From NCBI GenBank assembly GCA_904502235.1, contig CAJGDP010000002.1:1-64000 (forward strand): DNA of 64,000 nt, in the 5' to 3' direction. The notes beneath the pieces were generated by a model that was not told the origin of the DNA, did no database searches, and was given only the letters and a program-made list of their open reading frames with translations. This DNA is from an uncultured Bacteroidaceae bacterium (GTDB lineage: Bacteria > Bacteroidota > Bacteroidia > Bacteroidales > Bacteroidaceae). Shown here piece by piece: positions 7,947 through 16,800 of this stretch (positions are counted from its first letter, which is position 1; the number at the start of each line of letters is the position of its first letter). The translations under genes were made by a program, and so were the position numbers.

Positions 7947-8816
7947 ATGGAAACAAGTGAGCTTATAAAGAAAGTCCGCAAAATCGAAATAAAGACACGC
8001 GGACTGTCGCATAACATTTTCGCCGGTCAGTACCATTCGGCATTCAAAGGACGTGGTATGTCCTTCAGCGAAGTGCGTGAATATCAGTATGGCGATGATG
8101 TGCGCGATATCGATTGGAACGTAACGGCTCGCTTCAACAAACCTTATATAAAGGTGTTCGAGGAAGAACGCGAACTCACTGTGATGCTTATCGTGGATAT
8201 GTCGGACAGTCTCGATTTTGGAACCGTGAACCAGACCAAACGCGATATGGTTACCGAGATTGTGGCAACATTGGCTTTTGCCGCGATACAGAACAACGAT
8301 AAGATAGGTGTAATTTTCTTCACCGATAAAGTGGAGAAGTTCATACCTCCGCAGAAGGGCAGGAAGCACATCCTTTATATAATACGTGAACTTATAAACT
8401 TTGAGCCACAGAGCAGGGGAACCGACATAAAGGTTCCGCTTGAATTCCTTACCAATGCCATTAAAAAACGTTGCACATCGTTCATGATAAGCGACTTTAT
8501 AGATAATGGAGATTACCGTAATGCAATGACAATTGCCAACCGCAAGCACGACCTTGTCGCCATACAGGTGTACGACCGTCGTCTGGCGGAGATGCCTAAA
8601 ATAGGCTTGGTAAAGTTCAGGGATGCTGAAACGGGAGAGGAGGTATATGTCGATACCTCTTCACCAAAGGTTCAGGCACATCAGCGTGCATGGTGGAAGG
8701 CTCAGGTGGAGAGACTCAACGAGACATTCAATAAGAGTCGTGTGGATTCTGTTTCCATAAGCACAGAGCAGGATTACGTTAAGGCTCTGTTGAATCTCTT
8801 TGCAAAACGTAGTTGA
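7947..8816 (+). CDS. DUF58 domain protein (Bat operon)
   Basis: A 289-residue cytosolic protein with the DUF58 signature GRGMSFSEVREYQYGDDVRDIDWNVTAR (split: GRGMSFSEVREYQ and GDDVRDIDWNVTAR, about 34-60). A degenerate VWA-like fold follows, with DMSDS in the metal-binding position. DUF58 proteins are almost always encoded next to MoxR and are thought to be its partners. It starts 8 nt after moxR. Biochemical function is not established. Confidence 0.93.
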   Translation: METSELIKKVRKIEIKTRGLSHNIFAGQYHSAFKGRGMSFSEVREYQYGDDVRDIDWNVTARFNKPYIKVFEEERELTVMLIVDMSDSLDFGTVNQTKRDMVTEIVATLAFAAIQNNDKIGVIFFTDKVEKFIPPQKGRKHILYIIRELINFEPQSRGTDIKVPLEFLTNAIKKRCTSFMISDFIDNGDYRNAMTIANRKHDLVAIQVYDRRLAEMPKIGLVKFRDAETGEEVYVDTSSPKVQAHQRAWWKAQVERLNETFNKSRVDSVSISTEQDYVKALLNLFAKRS

Positions 8817-8843
8817 AAATAGAGTTGCATTCTTTTGTTTATA

Positions 8844-9914
8844 ATGAAAAAGAGAATATTTGACATTGTCTTCTTCTTGATGTTGTGTGTCGGTGGCGCA
8901 ACAGCGCAGAATGTTGTGCTCAATGCCGAGATAGACACCTTTCAGATGCTGATTGGTGAGCAGACAAGAATAAGGCTTGAATTGGGAGTTGATTCCGGTT
9001 ACAGGGTGCGTATGCCCGAACTCAAGGAGAGTGTAATGCCGGGAATCGAGATTCTTGAACAGAAGCACGATATAAAGAGCCTGAACGATAACCGTCGCAA
9101 TCTTTATATCGATGAGTATCTCATAACTTCGTTCGACAGTACTCTGTACAATATCCCGCCATTCAAGGTTATGGTTGACACCAGTGAGTATCTGTCAAAT
9201 TCACTGGCATTGGCGGTATATACAATGCCCATTGATACCGCAAATCTGCAGAATATCTGCGGACCGAAAGAGGTATGGGATGTTGAACTTACCTGGGAGG
9301 AGTATCGCGACTCGGTGCATCTTGGGATAATAGTGCTTTTCCTTGCCTTGGCATTGGCGTGGGTGGTGGTCAGATTCGTAAAGAACAAGCCCATAATAAG
9401 GATTGTAAAGATAAAGCCTAAAGAACCTTCGCATATTGTGGCACTCAATAAGATTGAGAGCATAAAGAACGATGATACATGGCAGCAGGACGAGAATGTC
9501 AAAGAGTACTATACACGTCTTACCGATGCTCTGCGCGAGTACATGTTCTCACGTTTCGGCTTTAATGCAACGGAAATGACAACAAGTGAAATCCTTGATT
9601 ATCTGCGTGGTATCGACAATAAGGAGAATCTTGAAGAACTCAAGGAGATTCTTGAAACAGCCGACCTTGTGAAGTTTGCCAAACTACATCCAGCCGCAAA
9701 CGAGAATAGTCGTAATATGAACAATGCTATAGAGTATGTGAATGTAACAAAGAATGTGGAGGAAGAGAACCAGCAACCCACAGAAAAGAAGATAGTAAAT
9801 CACCGTTCATTATTTGAAAAACGTGTACTCATTGCATCAATTATAGTTATTGTGCTTGTACTTATTGCTGTCATTGCACTTTTGACAACCGATTTATATA
9901 ACCTGTTCAGTTAA
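8844..9914 (+). CDS. Bat-operon membrane protein of unknown function
   Basis: A 356-residue exported membrane protein. It has signal peptide MKKRIFDIVFFLMLCVGGATA, a periplasmic domain of about 130 residues, a transmembrane helix near 160-180, a cytosolic region with many charged residues (about 180-330) and a second helix near the C-terminus. The ATG at 8844 is preferred over an in-frame TTG at 8835 because it gives a clean signal peptide. Its place between DUF58 and batA matches Bacteroides bat operons. It may be an interaction partner of the VWA proteins; this is inference. Confidence 0.8.
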   Translation: MKKRIFDIVFFLMLCVGGATAQNVVLNAEIDTFQMLIGEQTRIRLELGVDSGYRVRMPELKESVMPGIEILEQKHDIKSLNDNRRNLYIDEYLITSFDSTLYNIPPFKVMVDTSEYLSNSLALAVYTMPIDTANLQNICGPKEVWDVELTWEEYRDSVHLGIIVLFLALALAWVVVRFVKNKPIIRIVKIKPKEPSHIVALNKIESIKNDDTWQQDENVKEYYTRLTDALREYMFSRFGFNATEMTTSEILDYLRGIDNKENLEELKEILETADLVKFAKLHPAANENSRNMNNAIEYVNVTKNVEEENQQPTEKKIVNHRSLFEKRVLIASIIVIVLVLIAVIALLTTDLYNLFS

Positions 9915-9922
9915 GAAAAGAG

Positions 9923-10909
9923 ATGTTTTTTGCAAATATATCATATCTGTTGCTTTTTATACCTCTTGTGGGATACGTTGTCTGGTATTTCATAAAGGGT
10001 AAGAGCATGAAACCCTCCATGAAGGTTTCAACCACAGTGCCTTTTGGTAATATAAAGAGTTTCAGAAACAGAATTATACATCTTCCCTTTGTGTTGAGAG
10101 TAATTACACTTTCAATGGTTATTCTTGTGCTTGCACGTCCGCAGTCGAGCGACAGTTGGGAGGAAAGCGATATCGAGGGTATAGATATAATGCTTGCGAC
10201 CGACGTTTCCACAAGTATGCTTGCAATGGACTTGAAGCCTAACCGCATCGAGGCGGCAAAGGAGGTGGCAGCGAAGTTCGTCAGCAGCAGAAAGAACGAC
10301 AATATAGGCTTGACAATCTTTGCAGGCGAGAGTTTTACCCAATGTCCTTTGACAATAGATCACGCGGTTATGCTCAATATGCTCAATGCTGTAAAATGTG
10401 ATATAGCCCTTAATGGTATAATAGAGGACGGAACGGCAATAGGTATGGGTATAGCCAATGGCGTTTCGCGCCTTAAGGACAGCAAAGCCAAGTCAAAAGT
10501 GATAATTCTGCTTACCGACGGTTCTAACAACAGCGGAGAGATATCTCCGGAAGCTGCAGCGGAAATTGCAAAAGAATTCGGTGTAAGAATATATACAATT
10601 GGTGTGGGAACAAACAGCGAAACTGCACCTTTCCCTTATGGCGACCATATAATCAATGTTCCTGTAGAGATAGACGAGGTTGCATTGAAGAAAATTGCAG
10701 AGATAACCAACGGCAGATATTTCCGTGCAACCAGCAAGGAGAGCCTGAGCGAGATATATGCTGAGATTGACAAACTTGAACGTACAAAGCTTCACGCAAG
10801 ACAGTTCAGCGCATATAACGAGGAATTCCAGATTTTTGCTCTTATAGCCATATTGTCGTTGCTGCTTGAGATAGTTCTGCGTTACACCATATTAAGAAAG
10901 ATACCTTAA
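9923..10909 (+). CDS. batA: BatA, VWA-domain membrane protein
   Basis: A 328-residue protein with an N-terminal membrane helix pair (about 5-22 and 56-72), a von Willebrand A domain and a C-terminal helix. The MIDAS metal site has DVSTS (94-98) and ILLTDGSNNSG further on. VWA domains of this type sit in the periplasm and bind proteins in a metal-dependent way. The gene lies 8 nt after the preceding one and 11 nt before batB, its paralogue. Confidence 0.93.
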   Translation: MFFANISYLLLFIPLVGYVVWYFIKGKSMKPSMKVSTTVPFGNIKSFRNRIIHLPFVLRVITLSMVILVLARPQSSDSWEESDIEGIDIMLATDVSTSMLAMDLKPNRIEAAKEVAAKFVSSRKNDNIGLTIFAGESFTQCPLTIDHAVMLNMLNAVKCDIALNGIIEDGTAIGMGIANGVSRLKDSKAKSKVIILLTDGSNNSGEISPEAAAEIAKEFGVRIYTIGVGTNSETAPFPYGDHIINVPVEIDEVALKKIAEITNGRYFRATSKESLSEIYAEIDKLERTKLHARQFSAYNEEFQIFALIAILSLLLEIVLRYTILRKIP

Positions 10910-10920
10910 TCCGTTTAAAG

Positions 10921-11931
10921 ATGAGATTTGCAAATCCCGAATATCTATATCTGCTTCTTCTGCTCCCTGCAGTGATATTGCTGTTCCTTTACAGCAATTA
11001 CAGAAGAAGAAAGAACCTCAACAGCTACGGTGACCCGCAACTGTTGAAGAAACTTATACCCGGTACAGCAGTATTGCGTAACCGCATAACGTTTTGGTTC
11101 ACATTCTTTGCCTTGGCATTGATAGTGGTGGCTTTGGCACGTCCGCAGTTTGGTGCCAAGAAGGAGACTGTAACCACACGTGGAGTAGAGGTGGTTGTTG
11201 CTCTAGATATTTCCAACTCTATGCTTGCCGATGACATTTCACCCAATCGTCTTGAAAAGGCAAAACGTCTTATTTCAAGAATCATAAACCGTTCGGGAGA
11301 AAACAAGGTTGCTCTTATTGTTTTTGCAGGTGAAGCATTTGTGCAGTTGCCCATAACCGATGATTTCATTTCGGCAAAGATGTTTCTTGAGAGCATAACA
11401 CCATCGCTCATTGCCCGTCAGGGAACAGATATAGGTGCAGCCATTGATTTGGCAGCCAAGAGTTTTACGGCAAACGACAAGATAGGCAAGGCTGTAATAG
11501 TCATAACCGATGGAGAAAATCACGAAGGTGGTGCCGAAGAGGCTGCGATGCGTGCCGCGGAAAAAGGTATAAACATCTTTATGCTCGGCATAGGTACGGA
11601 GAAGGGCGGACGTATTCCTGTAGAGGGAAAGAATGAATTCATGCGTGACAACGAAGGCTTTGTTGTTGTAACGAAACTCAACGAGGAGATGGCCGGTAAC
11701 ATTGCAAAAGCCGGAAAAGGAACATATGTGCGAGTTGATAACACGAACAATGCTCAGACCATAATAGAGAACGAACTCGACAAGCTTCAGAAGGACGATG
11801 TAAAGACCGAAGTCTATACAAAATATAGAGAACAGTTTGAGGTAATAGCAATATTGGTATTCCTGTTGCTGGTATCTGAAATGGTAATAATCGCATTGAT
11901 GGACTTCTTCTCAAACAAAAAAAAGGAATAA
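10921..11931 (+). CDS. batB: BatB, VWA-domain membrane protein
   Basis: A 336-residue paralogue of BatA with the same plan: N-terminal helices (about 8-25 and 57-73), a VWA domain with MIDAS motif DISNS (96-100) and VITDGENHEGG, and a C-terminal membrane helix (about 312-330). Both MIDAS serines are kept, so metal binding is expected. BatA and BatB probably act together with the BatC TPR protein. Confidence 0.93.
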   Translation: MRFANPEYLYLLLLLPAVILLFLYSNYRRRKNLNSYGDPQLLKKLIPGTAVLRNRITFWFTFFALALIVVALARPQFGAKKETVTTRGVEVVVALDISNSMLADDISPNRLEKAKRLISRIINRSGENKVALIVFAGEAFVQLPITDDFISAKMFLESITPSLIARQGTDIGAAIDLAAKSFTANDKIGKAVIVITDGENHEGGAEEAAMRAAEKGINIFMLGIGTEKGGRIPVEGKNEFMRDNEGFVVVTKLNEEMAGNIAKAGKGTYVRVDNTNNAQTIIENELDKLQKDDVKTEVYTKYREQFEVIAILVFLLLVSEMVIIALMDFFSNKKKE

Positions 11932-11951
11932 TTGCTTTCAAGAGTTAAGGT

Positions 11952-12788
11952 ATGAAGAAATTAGAATCCAAATACATATATATAATACTGTTGGTTATAG
12001 CTGTTGTCGCAGTCTGCTATTCGGCAGTCGCGCTTGTGATGGAAGGCTCGCCAATGCTCAAGAGTATGCGTGAACATGTGAAGAGCGGAAATGAATTTCA
12101 CAAGGACAGCCTTTACGACAAGGCTATAGAACCATACCGTCGTGCCATGGATATGGAGCCGCAAAATCCCATGACGAGCTATAATAGCGGAACAAACCTC
12201 CTGCTCAAGAATTACAAGGATATAAAGGACAATATTGCCGATCCGGAAGTGGTGGCTGGTGTCTATAAGGATGCCAATGCACAGCTCCTTACAGCAGCTG
12301 AACTCGAAGAAAAGAAAGAGAATCTCGCATCAATATATCATAATTCAGGATTGGTGTATCATCTTACCGATTCTTTGGAGATGGCTGCCGAGGCTTATAA
12401 AGAGTCGTTGAGAAACAATCCTGCAGACCATGAGACACGCTATAATCTTGCAGTTGTTTTGCATCAGTTGAAACAGAATCAGCAGAACCAACAAGACCAG
12501 CAGAATCAGCAGGACAATCAGCAACAGAACCAGGAGCAACAGCAACAACAGAATCAGCAACAGCAGGAAAACGAACAACAACAGAATAAGGATCAGCAGC
12601 AACAACAGCAGGAACAGCAACAGAATCAGCAGCAACAGGCACCGGCACAACAATCGGAAGAGGAAATGTCGAAAGAGAATGCCGAACGATTGCTCGAGGC
12701 TGCAATGCAGGACGAAAAGGCTGTACTGGAAAAGGTCAAGCGCGACAAGAACAAGTCGGCTAAAGGCAAGTTGGAGAAGAATTGGTAA
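11952..12788 (+). CDS. batC: BatC, TPR protein with a glutamine/asparagine-rich tract
   Basis: 278 residues: an N-terminal membrane anchor (about 9-30), TPR-like helices (43-170), then an extreme Gln/Asn-rich stretch (about 172-234) in which nearly every residue is Q, N, D or E, and a short charged tail. Such tracts are a regular feature of BatC in Bacteroidetes and may be length-variable because the coding DNA is repetitive (CAG/CAA/AAT runs, 12470-12650). The protein is probably a periplasmic scaffold between the VWA proteins and BatD. Confidence 0.9.
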   Translation: MKKLESKYIYIILLVIAVVAVCYSAVALVMEGSPMLKSMREHVKSGNEFHKDSLYDKAIEPYRRAMDMEPQNPMTSYNSGTNLLLKNYKDIKDNIADPEVVAGVYKDANAQLLTAAELEEKKENLASIYHNSGLVYHLTDSLEMAAEAYKESLRNNPADHETRYNLAVVLHQLKQNQQNQQDQQNQQDNQQQNQEQQQQQNQQQQENEQQQNKDQQQQQQEQQQNQQQQAPAQQSEEEMSKENAERLLEAAMQDEKAVLEKVKRDKNKSAKGKLEKNW

Positions 12789-12813
12789 CGAATAAAAAAG
12801 ATATAAAGATTAA

Positions 12814-14646
12814 ATGAAAAGAATATTCCTGACAACATTCCTGTTTCTACTCTTTATAGGAAATGTTTTTGCAGACGGGATTACATTTGTGGCACAGGCA
12901 CCCAAGTCGGTTGTCGTGAACCAGCAATTCAGATTGACATTCAAGGTAAACAGAGCGAATGTCAAGGAACCTGTAATTCCTGAAATTACAGATTTCAGCA
13001 TACTTACAGGACCTCACAGTTCCACACAACGTAACTGGCAGAGTATAAACGGCAAGATGGAATCATCGGAGTCTGTAACCTTTACATATATCCTGCTTGC
13101 CGAGAAAGAAGGAGAATTCAGAATTCCCGCGGCATCGATAATGGTTAACGGAAAGAAATATAACTCAAATCCGTTGCGTGTAAAGGTGTTGCCTCCCGAC
13201 CAGAACAGCTCTCCACAGAATCAGGGAGGTGGTAGCAATGCACAGATGCAACGTAGCAGCACTTCAACCAACATCAGCGACGACGACCTTTTTGTCCGTG
13301 CCACTTTGAGTATGGCAAAAGTGTATGAGCAGGAGGCTGTGTTATTGACATACAAGGTGTATTCAACCGTAAATCTTACAAATCTTAGCAATCCTACTCC
13401 CGATTTGAAAGGCTTCCATATTCAGGAGGTGCAGTTGCCACGCGAGAAACAGTTCGAACTTGAACACTACAACGGACGCAACTATCAGACAATAGTATGG
13501 CGACAGTTCGTGCTCTTTCCACAACATAGCGGAGTTTTGGAAATACCTTCGTTGACTTTCGAAAGCGTTGTGGCTGTTCAGAGCCGTCGTAACCTCGATC
13601 CCTTTGAGATGATGTTCAACGGTGGTCCTGCTTATGTCGAAGTAAAGAAAAACCTTACCAGCAACAGTCTCTCTCTTGATGTCAAGAAACTTCCTTCGGG
13701 CAAGCCTTCGGGATTTTCGGGTGGTGTAGGACAGTTCAATCTTAGCAGTACCATCAGTGCTCAGGATGTGAAGACCAACGAAGAAATTACATTGAGAGTA
13801 AAGGTTGACGGTATAGGTAACATGAAGCTTGTAGGCACTCCTGTTATGGATTTCCCAAGCGAATTCGAGGTCTACGATCCTATCATCAACAACAAGTTCA
13901 ACCTCAAGACCAACGGCTTTGCCGGCGAAAAGGTATTCGAATATGTAATAACTCCCCGTGCAAGCGGTGTGTATGTTATTCCTCCCGCACGCTTTGTCTA
14001 TTTCGACCCGCTTTCCGACAGCTACAAGACTGTAGAAGGCACCAGTTATACAATTGAGGTTGAAAAAGGCAAAGAGCAAGTCGCACCAACAGCAACTTAT
14101 ATAGGAAAAGAGGCAAGCAAGGTGTTGGCATCGGATATACGCCACATAAAGTTGGGCGCAAAAGAGGGGTCAAAGGCAAAAGCAGATTTCTACGCCTCAA
14201 CAACATATTATCTGTTGTATATCATACCGCTTCTTTTGTTTGTGGTATATGTGGCAGTACACCGCAAGAGAGTAATTGAAAATGCTAATATCTCACTAGT
14301 GCGTACCAAAAAGGCAAATAAGGTTGCCGTGAAACGTCTGAAAGTTGCCAAAACACTCTTGAAACAGAATAGAATAAATGAATTCTATGACGAGATATTG
14401 AAAACGCTTTGGGGATACATGAGCGACAAGATGAACATACCTTTGTCGTTGCTCTCAAAGGATAACGTTGCGGCAGAACTTGAAAAAAGAGGAGCTGATG
14501 CTTCACTAGTGGAGAAACTGCATACCGTGCTGAACGAAGCTGAATTTGCACGTTACGCTCCGGGTGATGCAAGTGCAACTATGGATAAAGTGTATGAAAT
14601 GTCCATGAATGTCATAGATAAGATGGAGGACTCTATTAAAAAATGA
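12814..14646 (+). CDS. batD: BatD, exported Ig-like repeat membrane protein
   Basis: 610 residues: signal peptide MKRIFLTTFLFLLFIGNVFA, a long beta-rich periplasmic part (oxygen-tolerance family, BatD), one membrane helix near 470-490 (YYLLYIIPLLLFVVYVAV) and a cytosolic tail of about 120 residues with an alpha-helical domain. Its stop codon overlaps the start of batE (ATGA), indicating translational coupling. Confidence 0.92.
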   Translation: MKRIFLTTFLFLLFIGNVFADGITFVAQAPKSVVVNQQFRLTFKVNRANVKEPVIPEITDFSILTGPHSSTQRNWQSINGKMESSESVTFTYILLAEKEGEFRIPAASIMVNGKKYNSNPLRVKVLPPDQNSSPQNQGGGSNAQMQRSSTSTNISDDDLFVRATLSMAKVYEQEAVLLTYKVYSTVNLTNLSNPTPDLKGFHIQEVQLPREKQFELEHYNGRNYQTIVWRQFVLFPQHSGVLEIPSLTFESVVAVQSRRNLDPFEMMFNGGPAYVEVKKNLTSNSLSLDVKKLPSGKPSGFSGGVGQFNLSSTISAQDVKTNEEITLRVKVDGIGNMKLVGTPVMDFPSEFEVYDPIINNKFNLKTNGFAGEKVFEYVITPRASGVYVIPPARFVYFDPLSDSYKTVEGTSYTIEVEKGKEQVAPTATYIGKEASKVLASDIRHIKLGAKEGSKAKADFYASTTYYLLYIIPLLLFVVYVAVHRKRVIENANISLVRTKKANKVAVKRLKVAKTLLKQNRINEFYDEILKTLWGYMSDKMNIPLSLLSKDNVAAELEKRGADASLVEKLHTVLNEAEFARYAPGDASATMDKVYEMSMNVIDKMEDSIKK

Positions 14647-15422
14647 TTGTGAAGATGAAAAGACTGGTATATATATTCTTTTTGCTTGTAATGCCGTTTG
14701 TTGCTGTAGCACAGAATGCGACATCCGTTGAATATAGCAAGGAACTAGGTGATAGCGCATATTCTCAGGCGCGTTATGCCGATGCGGTAACCATTTATGA
14801 GGCAGTAATCAAGAAAGAGGGTGGCAACGTTGCCCTGCATTATAATTTGGGAAATGCCTATTACCGTAGCAATATGATTGGAAAGGCAATTCTTAATTAT
14901 GAACGTGCCTTGCGTTTCGACCCCACCGACAAGGATACAAGGGCAAATCTTGAGCATGCACTCTCCTTTACAAAGGACGAGATAGCCGAGCAGTATGAAG
15001 TCTTCTTTGTCGTATGGTTCAAAGCCTTGGTAAACTCCATGGGCATAACATTCTGGGCTGTGGTTGCGGTAATGTCATTCATCCTGTTGTTGCTTGCACT
15101 TTTACTCTTTTTCTTCAACAGAAGGGTTGCAATCCGCAAAACTGCGCTCGTGTTTGTTGTCCTTTCTCTTTTTGTTACTATATTTGCAAATATAGCGGCA
15201 TATCATATATATGATTATATGAATGACGAGAGCGAAGCTATTGTAATGAGAGAAGAGGCTTACCTGAAGAGCACTCCCGACAATTCCGGAACCGAACTCA
15301 TAAAGATTCACGAAGGTCGAAAGGTGAAGATTGTTGACGATACAATGCGTGAGTGGAAAGAGGTGGAACTCGAGGAGGGAACAATAGGGTGGTTGCCTGC
15401 AGTTGCAATAGAACGCATTTGA
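14643..15422 (+). CDS. batE: BatE, TPR and SH3-like membrane protein
   Basis: 259 residues: signal peptide (MKRLVYIFFLLVMPFVAVAQ after an in-frame ATG at 14655), TPR helices about 30-100, two membrane helices (about 131-158 and 165-190) and a C-terminal SH3-like domain (about 200-259: EEAYLKSTPDNSG, GWLPAVAIERI). The ATG at 14643 overlaps the batD stop; the ATG at 14655 would give a neater signal peptide and is an equally good start. It is the last bat gene. Confidence 0.9.
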   Translation: MIVKMKRLVYIFFLLVMPFVAVAQNATSVEYSKELGDSAYSQARYADAVTIYEAVIKKEGGNVALHYNLGNAYYRSNMIGKAILNYERALRFDPTDKDTRANLEHALSFTKDEIAEQYEVFFVVWFKALVNSMGITFWAVVAVMSFILLLLALLLFFFNRRVAIRKTALVFVVLSLFVTIFANIAAYHIYDYMNDESEAIVMREEAYLKSTPDNSGTELIKIHEGRKVKIVDDTMREWKEVELEEGTIGWLPAVAIERI

Positions 15423-15449
15423 TACACAGTTTTACAAACAGACAATACT

Positions 15450-16154
15450 ATGGACTTGAACACGCTCCTGAATATAGACAGATATATGCTTCTCTCGCTC
15501 AATGGCAGCGATTCGCTCTTTTGGGACGGATGCATGCTTGTGTATACCTCAATGATTGTGTGGATGCCGTTGGCTTTGGTATTGCTCTATGTGTTGTTGA
15601 AGAACAATAACATAAAGGATTTCTTCCTGCTTGTGTTGCTTATTGCGCTTGTTGCAACACTTACCGATACCATATCTTCGGGTATATGCAAACCGTTCTT
15701 TGAGCGTTGGCGTCCCACAAACGACCCCATGCTGATGTATGCTGTGGATGTGGTGAACGAAACCAGGGGTGGAAGATATGGCTTCACATCGAGCCATGCG
15801 GCGAATTCATTCGGCATTGCAACATTCATAATGTTGCTTATACGCAACAGGGCATTGTCGTCGTCATTGATAATATGGGCATCGATGAATGCCTTCACAC
15901 GTATTTATCTGGGTGTACACTATCCGGGAGATATCATTGCCGGAACATTTATCGGTGTGCTGGTGGGCTGGCTTGTCTATCGTTTGTATGTGTATATACA
16001 GAATCACAAACGACGCACTTCGCGACGCGACTGGATATCAAACCACTATACCAAGAGCGGCTATCTTGTTTCTGATGTATATCTGCTGCTGATGTTCATG
16101 TATGCTACATTCGCGGCAATTCCAATGATATCTTTCTTTACATTCAGCTATTAA
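15450..16154 (+). CDS. PAP2-family membrane phosphatase
   Basis: 234 residues with five or six membrane helices. All three PAP2 motifs are present: KPFFERWRP (motif 1), SSHAANSFG (motif 2, usual PSGH varied to SSHA) and RIYLGVHYPGDIIAG (motif 3). The substrate is probably a lipid phosphate such as undecaprenyl pyrophosphate or a phosphatidate; the sequence does not decide. It follows batE by 27 nt and could be the last gene of the bat transcript. Its stop overlaps by 4 nt the end of the convergent gene on the other strand. Confidence 0.88.
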   Translation: MDLNTLLNIDRYMLLSLNGSDSLFWDGCMLVYTSMIVWMPLALVLLYVLLKNNNIKDFFLLVLLIALVATLTDTISSGICKPFFERWRPTNDPMLMYAVDVVNETRGGRYGFTSSHAANSFGIATFIMLLIRNRALSSSLIIWASMNAFTRIYLGVHYPGDIIAGTFIGVLVGWLVYRLYVYIQNHKRRTSRRDWISNHYTKSGYLVSDVYLLLMFMYATFAAIPMISFFTFSY

Positions 16155-16651
16155 TCATACATATCGATGAATTCGTATGTATTACCGACAATTGAAAGGT
16201 ATTGCATGAAATCATTGTTTGAGATAACCACCGTCGCACGGTTGTCGTTGGGATGAAAGCTCAATGAATTCTCTTTTTTGAGATTCTTGTCGAGAAACAG
16301 GTGTACATGGTTCTCGGTGTCGTTAATCAAACCGAACGGTGATACAGAACCGGGTTGCAATCCAAGATATTTCTCCATTCGTTGTGGCGATGCAAACGAC
16401 AGTTTGCCTTGATGCAGACGTTTTTCAAGGTCGTGGATATCGAGATCGCGTTCGCAGTCGAGCACCACAAGATAATGGCGGTTACCCTTGTGGTTGCGGA
16501 AAAACAAATTCTTGCAATGTTTTGAGCCATCCTTCTGCCAATGTAGCCTTGCTATCTCTATAGTGGGAGCTTCGGGGTGAGTGTACCATGTATGCGGTAT
16601 GTTGTTTTCTTTGAGATATTCCAGTACTTTTGATATTCTTTCGTTTTCCAT
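16151..16651 (-). CDS. YbaK/ProX-type prolyl-tRNA editing protein
   Basis: A free-standing aminoacyl-tRNA deacylase of 166 residues, related to PrdX/ProXp. Family features are HPEAPTIEIA near the start, KNLFFRNHKGNRHYLVVLD in two blocks, the Lys of KLSFASPQRMEKYLGLQPGSVSPFGL and the VHLFLDKNLK segment. The likely job is hydrolysis of mischarged Ala- or Cys-tRNA(Pro). It is convergent with the PAP2 gene, with overlapping stop codons and no terminator between. Confidence 0.9.
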   Translation of the reverse strand: MENERISKVLEYLKENNIPHTWYTHPEAPTIEIARLHWQKDGSKHCKNLFFRNHKGNRHYLVVLDCERDLDIHDLEKRLHQGKLSFASPQRMEKYLGLQPGSVSPFGLINDTENHVHLFLDKNLKKENSLSFHPNDNRATVVISNNDFMQYLSIVGNTYEFIDMYD

Positions 16652-16743
16652 GATTCCTACTGCTTTTTGTGTCGGCTAAGATATGTAATTTTATCGAATA
16701 AATGGTGTTGAACCAGAAAATACCTCTCTTTACGGTTTACGAT

Positions 16744-16774
16744 TTTGCGGAATGAAAAAATATTTGTATCTTCG
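16744..16774 (+). promoter_or_regulatory. Promoter of the Nif3-zinc ribbon pair
   Basis: -33 TTTG at 16744-16747, a 19-base spacer, then -7 TATCTTCG at 16767-16774 followed by CA. The start codon at 16801 lies 27 bases downstream. This site supports TATCTTCG as a true -7 variant because the -33 box and spacing are also right. Confidence 0.75.
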
Positions 16775-16800
16775 CATCATAAATAACCTTATATCATATT

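Noticed and set aside
12345..12705. Leu- and Val-rich frames antisense to batC
   Set aside because: They are the mirror of CAG/CAA glutamine codons; BatC is the real gene.
13363..14145. Long minus-strand frame of 260 codons inside batD
   Set aside because: It has no domain, start context or promoter, and batD is unambiguous.
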